Shown here piece by piece: positions 58,030 to 64,000 of a stretch of DNA of 64,000 nucleotides. Under the pieces are notes generated by a model. That model saw only the letters and a program-made list of their open reading frames with translations, was not told the origin of the DNA and searched no databases. Source of the stretch: Metallyticus violacea (lineage: Eukaryota > Arthropoda > Insecta > Mantodea > Metallyticidae). A program made the position numbers and the translations under genes. Location of the stretch: NCBI GenBank assembly GCA_030762175.1, contig CM060843.1, forward strand, positions 29,904,501 through 29,968,500. Reading direction: 5' to 3'. Numbering within the stretch: the first letter of the stretch is position 1; each line of letters starts with the position of its first letter.

Positions 58030-60825
58030 AAAAAAAATGGAAAAAAATGTTTCTCAGACATATAAACATGTATTGACATTATTTTTTCCTAAATTCCTAC
58101 ATCGCCTTTGTAACAAAGAAATGTTACAAAGTGACCAAAACGTCATTGTTTACAAATGCGCAAATTTGTAAACGCAATTAACATTATAGAACATTATTGA
58201 AATTATTTGAAGAATAAGATTATAGAAGTGCATAATCGATAGATATCTTGTGTGAATAGGTTCCATAAATGGAAGAGAATGGAAAATGCGAACTTATGGC
58301 GACCTAAAGAATGTTATGCAAAAACGAATGTTAATGCTTTAAATCTCTGAAAAAGAAAGAAGAAAATTATAAGTTTAATGGCAGACGGCACAATATGTTT
58401 CGCCAGTTACCTGGAAAGGTAAAACATGCTTTTGAGTTACAATGCCATAGCGCCACCATGCTAGTGCGCCAAGAACATAGCATTTGTCTGCTTGGTTTAG
58501 ATTGCAATAATCCAGTCGGAGCTTAATATTCCGTCCCACTTTATAGTATCATTAATACTAATGATTTGTGAATACACATTAAATCGTGACTAAGTTTGTG
58601 GATTGACAATCAAATACGTAAATGTTATACCACAGCCGCTGCTATTTGTGTATATTAATTCGGTATTGTTCAAAATTATGCTCTTGATAAAATATAACAC
58701 AAAATTTAAAATCGTGATAGATATAACCTATAAAATTCGTCATTTAAATTTTTAATATACCCTGTTTGTTTAGATGTGAAAGTTTCGTTATATATTCTGT
58801 TCGAGATATCTGTGCGGTTTTGTACTTTTAAATTAAAACTGAACTTTCCGTAGATTATTTTGAATTTAAGTTTATTTCGTAGAGAACTGATGCAAGTGTT
58901 GAAAAGAAGGGTAACTTTGTATACATCTGGATTAGATGAATAAAAGAAGGAGCTGATTAATTTTGAGTTACTTAATTGAAAGATAGAAACATTTTCGTAC
59001 ATATTTCACACACTTTGAAAAGGAATGGAAGAATACACGCAAATGCTTTTCTTCTGAAAAAATATAACGATCATAAATTTTTACTCTCTGCTCGTTAGTA
59101 GCTTTAGAAATAATTTCAGTAGTTCATTCATCCATACTTTTGATATCACTTCTTTTACCAATGCACAAAATATGTAACATGTTAAACTTCTCTTGTTTGT
59201 TCCTATCATCTTCATTTCTTCCATTTAGTCTTCGCCCGATAAGATGTATTTGTACAACGCTATCAGACAAGGTCATACAAGCTTTTCTAAACTTAAGGCC
59301 GTTTTTAACCAACAAGCCATTCCCTAGATTCGATTCTTGCCCCATGGCGTCCATGGTTAGAGCATGAATTGCCTTTTAAGGCAATCTGTTCAGTTTACTA
59401 ATCTTCTAGACAGCGTCTGTTATTGCTAACTGACCTTTATATAAATACTAACACTAACATAACTTTTCGAGTAAATTGCGATCTACAAACATCGTGGCAA
59501 AAACATTCCGAAATGAGGCGACCACATTCCTCTCCTCACTTCCCCTTATTCGTTTCCTGTTTTGCTCAGGATTTCAATTTCAATCTATTTGAATTGTGCT
59601 CGTAGCCTTTTTAATTACATTTTAATATTTTGTCTACTTAATATCTATGAGCGTATTAAAATATATTTTGTGTACGGCATTTCATACCATAACGACTAAC
59701 AATACTCAGTTCTAAACATGAGATTTAGAAATGTTTGTACTAAAAATGAAAATAACTGGTTGATAGAGCGCTGACGTAAAGACTGACAAATTGTAAAAAA
59801 ATCGCAAAACATCACATCCATATATGAGAAAATATGCATTGGCATGTCTAAAGGTTAAAGGAACGGATTCATTGTAGTACGTGGTGTGTTAGAGAGAGAG
59901 ACCTGAATTAGAAAAGGACTCACAGTATGCAGCTGAATGTGCTTGGGTTGGATAGTTTCCAGATGAATCATCATCGTCTTTAGTTTGCCAGTTTGCTGCA
60001 GAACCTTGCCAGTAGCTTTAGGGAGTTGTCATATTTCATATCTATGCACTGAAATCTTCGTCAGCGTCGGCCATGACAGTGATGTCAGAATGACAATACC
60101 ATTAATGGATTTCAGCAAGTGCGAATACCTCTCGGGGCGTTAGCAATAAAGTATATCTTTTTATTTATAAAATAAATAATTGCTTGTAATAAGATTCGCT
60201 TCTAAATAATGCTCATTCAACAGCAAGTATGATTGGAAAATATGAAACCGATATCAATCTTATACTCTTAGAAACAAAACATTACCAAATTATCGTCCTA
60301 ATTCGAAAGTTATCAAATAGAATGTTTATAGCAGTTGATTACTAACAGATAGCAAGTTAGCTCAAATGAAGAAGAACTATCACCTCCTCTGCCATGTATC
60401 TTCAATTGTTGCTCTTAAGCTTCATAAATAATATGAAGATATTTACATCACAAAGCCACCATCTAGTCACCGGTAAACACGCTCCTTATATCTGTTCTAC
60501 ATTACAATTTATTTTACCATAAAAGGATTTAAATGATGTTAACTGATCACCTACGTGGTTTTACATGTTAACGACTGTTTTTATGATCTTTAGGAAGAAA
60601 AGCATTTTAATAGAATCTGAAATATAAAGCTGGAATATTCTGTAAAAAAAACATGTTATCTCAGCTGGTATGATATCTAAAGCTGAACAAGATCTGTAAT
60701 AGACCCTGGGGTACACTAAGGCAGAAATACAGGGATTTATTTATAAATTTTGTCCGATAAGGGGTATTTCGCATTTGGGCTACTAGGCGTTTTGCAGCCC
60801 ATGGCGCCTGTATTTCAGCTCCGCT
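58030..60825. other. AT-rich spacer
   Basis: No gene recognised. The overlapping frames at 59124-59367 on both strands lie in a slightly GC-richer patch without a family motif. A TGGCGTCCATGGTTAGAGC near 59344 resembles an A-box but has no B-box. Confidence 0.45.
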
Positions 60826-60829
60826 CCCC

Positions 60830-61280
60830 GTATTCTTGGATATTGCTTTCTGAACTGTTCACTGCCGGTCTTACCAACGCACTCGTATATTCGTCTGCGA
60901 TAAAGATTAGAGAGATGTCTCTAACGAAATGTATTTTTATCTGTAAACGTTATTTTAAATATAAACCAACTTACACGTGTATGCGCAACTTGTTCAAAAC
61001 TTTCTTGACCATCTTCCTTACTGAATTCACAAGTTTTTGCACCATTTTAATCTCCTGATTCAGGGGAGAGGGCAGGGAAGAGAGAAAACGTAGTTTTAAA
61101 ACAAAGAAAACTAGACGACATTGATGCAAATCTTGAACGTTCACCATAGTCACTCCAGAAACAAGTGCAAGTTCAGGAAAGTGAGAAAAAACATTAAATT
61201 GAATTTAGAAACATTACAATGACAGAAGGTGATTGCGTCAATCAGAATGTATTTTACTGATACAATACCTGATGACAATT
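60830..61280 (+). pseudogene. N-terminal fragment of a Tc3-like transposase (copy 2)
   Basis: It is homologous to 56.99-57.40 kb. The frame 60750-61058 includes FICKRYFKYKPTYTCMRNLF (about 60933-60992), matching the first helix-turn-helix of insect Tc3-like transposases (xFIVxxYFKxKSYxxxxxxF). Further on, LDDIDANLERSP, stop, SLQKQV (about 61113-61166) matches LDDIGARLERSPRKSLRRL. There are stops, and the catalytic half is absent. Both copies break off at about the same place. Confidence 0.65.
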
Positions 61281-61284
61281 ACAA

Positions 61285-62660
61285 CATCGTCTACAAAGAA
61301 ATGTTTACACTATTTTGGAAGTGGAGTAAATAGTGTGCGGTACGCTTAATAGCTCAAACGTAAAATATACAGCGTGTTAAATTTCCACTCGAGGCCCAGA
61401 AGGAAATTGTGCAGTTCTAGGAACTTGCTTTCGGCAAGAATGTAGCATTTCAGGTTTGAAATTTTGACAAGCTAAAGAATGAAAAATAAAAAGAAGAACG
61501 CTGTTAAAATAAAACAAAAAAGTGTACCAAGTGACTCCGTCTTTTAAATGAAGGTAGAGTTCCCTACAGCACAAGAATTTTAAAGCAAGCAATTGGCATA
61601 TAAGATAAAATATGGGATTTTTATTGTTTTATGTCAAGGTACTGCAGGGAAATCTATCTTAATTACAAAGGCGGCGTAAGAGGGCCAACTGGATATTAGT
61701 TTTACGCACTTCATTTTTACTGTTCAAAATATATATCTCATGTGAAATACATTTTTATATAGTTGCAGATGCATATCTGTGGTTTTTAAATTGTTAAGTG
61801 TCATTGTTAGTTCATTCTCTGGATATACCATTCAAAACAAATCATTAGTCTGCAGTAATGCTGGAAGAATATAACAACCAAAAAGTTTGGTTCTTCGTCA
61901 TTATAATTATTCTATCTATAATTCCTATAATGAAGCTGCCTCAGTGGTCGATATAATTAATAGGATTTCGTGTAAATGTAGTAAATACCAGTTGTGGCTT
62001 TATCATTAAAATATAACTTTATACAAGTGTTTCATTGGTTTACAAATAATCAAGCGTTTTAATGTACATGTCGTGTATTTGATAAGTGTAAGTTTATTTT
62101 GAAAAATGTCGTACCACTGAAAAATGTAGTAAGGAATATATCACTGAATATACAAGCTTACCCCAAGACTTGAGAGCGACGGAAATTTCTTCTTAAACAT
62201 GATGGGATTTTCCTTCCAACGTAGGAAGAGAATTTTGCTTCACTGCACACTGTACCTCGTTATTTCACTGTGCTGTTCGTCTGAGGAAAATTCGAAATAA
62301 CTTCGTCGTGCGGCTGTAAAAGGTTATGCGGTAGACTTAGGGGTGTAGGTGTGGCAGTGGATTATCTGCTACCTTTAAATAAACGACACTTAGATCACAG
62401 GGATATTCAGGTTTAATTTTCGGAGGATGTATGGCATGTTCTTGAGGAGATAGAAAAAATGTATCATCCATTTGTGTGTGTGGTAACTGAACGCTGTTTA
62501 AAGAACGTTTCCTTTTCTAACATAATGCGGTTTATATCTATATAGATTAACTTTAAGAGACTGCGTTTGTAGTGTGTACAACAATTTATTCTTTGAGCTA
62601 CGTTTTTTGTAAACAAGGTTGCAAAATACATCATGCTGCATTCGCCCTTCTGGAATTACT
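61285..62660. other. Spacer, nothing recognised
   Basis: A+T-rich DNA with no recognised gene. Confidence 0.45.
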
Positions 62661-62663
62661 AAC

Positions 62664-62964
62664 ATTTCGCCCATTTTTTAATAGTGTTAACGCCCATTTT
62701 TACTACTGAGGCACCATAGGCGATGGGCACTGATGATACATGAGATGAAATGATATATTGGGAAAGGATTTTTTAAAGAAAGGAAACGTTCCAGGCCTAA
62801 ATTTAGGTTACCTCCTTGGCATTTGCTATTTATGAGAACTGAAGAAAACCTGGAAAAAAACCTCACTCAGGGAAGACGGTCCTGGCGGGATTCGAACCCC
62901 AGACCTCCCGCTCACGAGTTCACGTCTTGACTACTCGGCCAGCCGTGGCGATATTTCGCCTATT
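62664..62964 (-). mobile_element. SINE family B copy with near-perfect 12-bp duplication
   Basis: On the minus strand: head CTGGCCGAGTAGTCAAGACG, GAACTCGTGAGCGGGAGG, B-box GGGGTTCGAATCCCGCC, body CATTTCATCTCATGTATCATC, end GGGCGTTAACACT. The flanks ATTTCGCCCATT (62664-62675) and ATTTCGCCTATT (62953-62964) differ by one base. Confidence 0.9.
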
Positions 62965-62965
62965 G

Positions 62966-64000
62966 GAAGCTATTGTAGCTCGAATGGAGATACAGCCCTT
63001 TCAAGTATTAAGACCGCAATAGTTTACCTAGCTGCTAATTTACGATAGTTTTGTTTATCAAGTATGTAATAAAAATGTGCCATTCTCAAACTCCCCAGAG
63101 GGTTCTCACTGTTTAAGTGATGCTAATACCTTCCTTCCGACTTAAAGTCAGTTTGGTTGCAATAAAACTATAAGACATGCTAGCACATATTTAAAACAAA
63201 ATTGTCTATCTCGTCACAGATATTGCAACCATTGGCATGGTATGTAACAGCAAAAATGAAAAAGCAAAAGAGAGAAAGAGATAGTTTCCTAGATAATAAA
63301 CAGAATGTCTATTTTTGCTACCGGAATCTGAACTATGAAGACTGGACATTTTAAAACATCTGCATAATGCCTAGAATTACATAAAAATACAAATTTAAAA
63401 TGATATTATGTTTAGCAACATTACACCTCAGTTCATTTTCATTAACTACTGTATAAATACACTCGTTGCCTTTGTGTTATGGTACCCATTCAGCTACAAT
63501 AAATTAATTAATTCATGGACAAAATGCTTAATAAACACTACAGACAAAAATACTTAGAAGTGCACTATAGTGGCCAGAGAGGAACGAACATGAACGTTGT
63601 TAAAATATTAAACCAATAGCTAAAATAATAATAATTGAAAATCAAAGAATGTCCTGGAATAAAATAATAATACTTTCTACAAGTGTAGGAAGTAATATTG
63701 AAAAATAATAGGAATGAAAAGGAACAAGAAAGCTGTATCCTCAAATATTTTCAAATTGAATGATAACATTCGTAAGTTCTATTGGCAGCTTAGAAATTAA
63801 TATGAAGCTTGTTTTTTTGTTGAATACTGGTAACATGAATGTATAGAACTGTGGTTAGCACGTATTAGAAAACAAAACTATTCCAATTACTCCTTCCAAA
63901 GCATTGAAAAAAAAAAAAGGATCTAAACTTGTGAATTATAGTCCCAGTTGCTTAATGCATTTCATTACAGTGCTATGGATCGTAAAAAGGATGCATAAAA
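62966..64000. other. Spacer to window end
   Basis: A+T-rich DNA with no recognised gene or repeat. Confidence 0.5.

Noticed and set aside
59124..59367. Overlapping 75/76-codon frames and a tRNA-like A-box
   Set aside because: No B-box, no repeat copy in the window, and no protein family motif.

Overview
The window looks like ordinary non-coding, repeat-rich DNA from a large animal genome, most probably an insect. It is strongly A+T-rich. It has no closely packed genes, no operons and no long open frames. It carries several families of tRNA-headed SINEs, a LINE RNase H remnant and many decayed IS630/Tc1/mariner transposases of types common in insects. I favour a hemimetabolous insect such as a cockroach, termite or relative, but the sequence alone does not settle the order. 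Nearly all open frames of 60-165 codons are chance frames, microsatellite frames or frames running through SINEs.

Layout. 1-11 kb: AT-rich spacer with a weak transposase remnant (2.2 kb) and SINEs of families I call A, B, C and E. 11.8-12.6 kb: a mariner pseudogene. 16.3-16.8 kb: a CpG-rich, promoter-like block. 17.0-17.2 kb: a near-perfect foldback. 19-25 kb: three transposase remnants and a LINE fragment. 25-30 kb: a dense microsatellite cluster interleaved with SINEs, one of which split a segment I could not identify. 34-38 kb: SINEs, a 4-bp-unit array, a SETMAR-like mariner pseudogene and a second, larger foldback. 39.1-39.4 kb: the best host-gene candidate, a CpG-rich 5' UTR with an ATG and a splice donor on the minus strand. 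40.2-41.4 kb: a mosaic of inverted and direct repeats. 41.9-46.2 kb: more SINEs and a CpG-rich block. 49.4-50.4 kb: a long decayed copy of a multi-copy arthropod ORF family. 53-61.3 kb: SINEs and four transposase fragments. 62.7 kb: a last SINE-B.

How it fits together. The transposable elements tell most of the story. Several SINE copies keep perfect 12-16 bp target-site duplications, so SINE insertion was fairly recent. The DNA-transposon copies are old: all have stops or frameshifts and most have lost catalytic aspartates. The only plausible host coding sequence is the nine-codon first-exon start at 39,184-39,158 (minus). Its intron would run toward lower coordinates and may span much of the window. 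All family assignments come from reading translations by eye and from memory of protein families. No database search was run.
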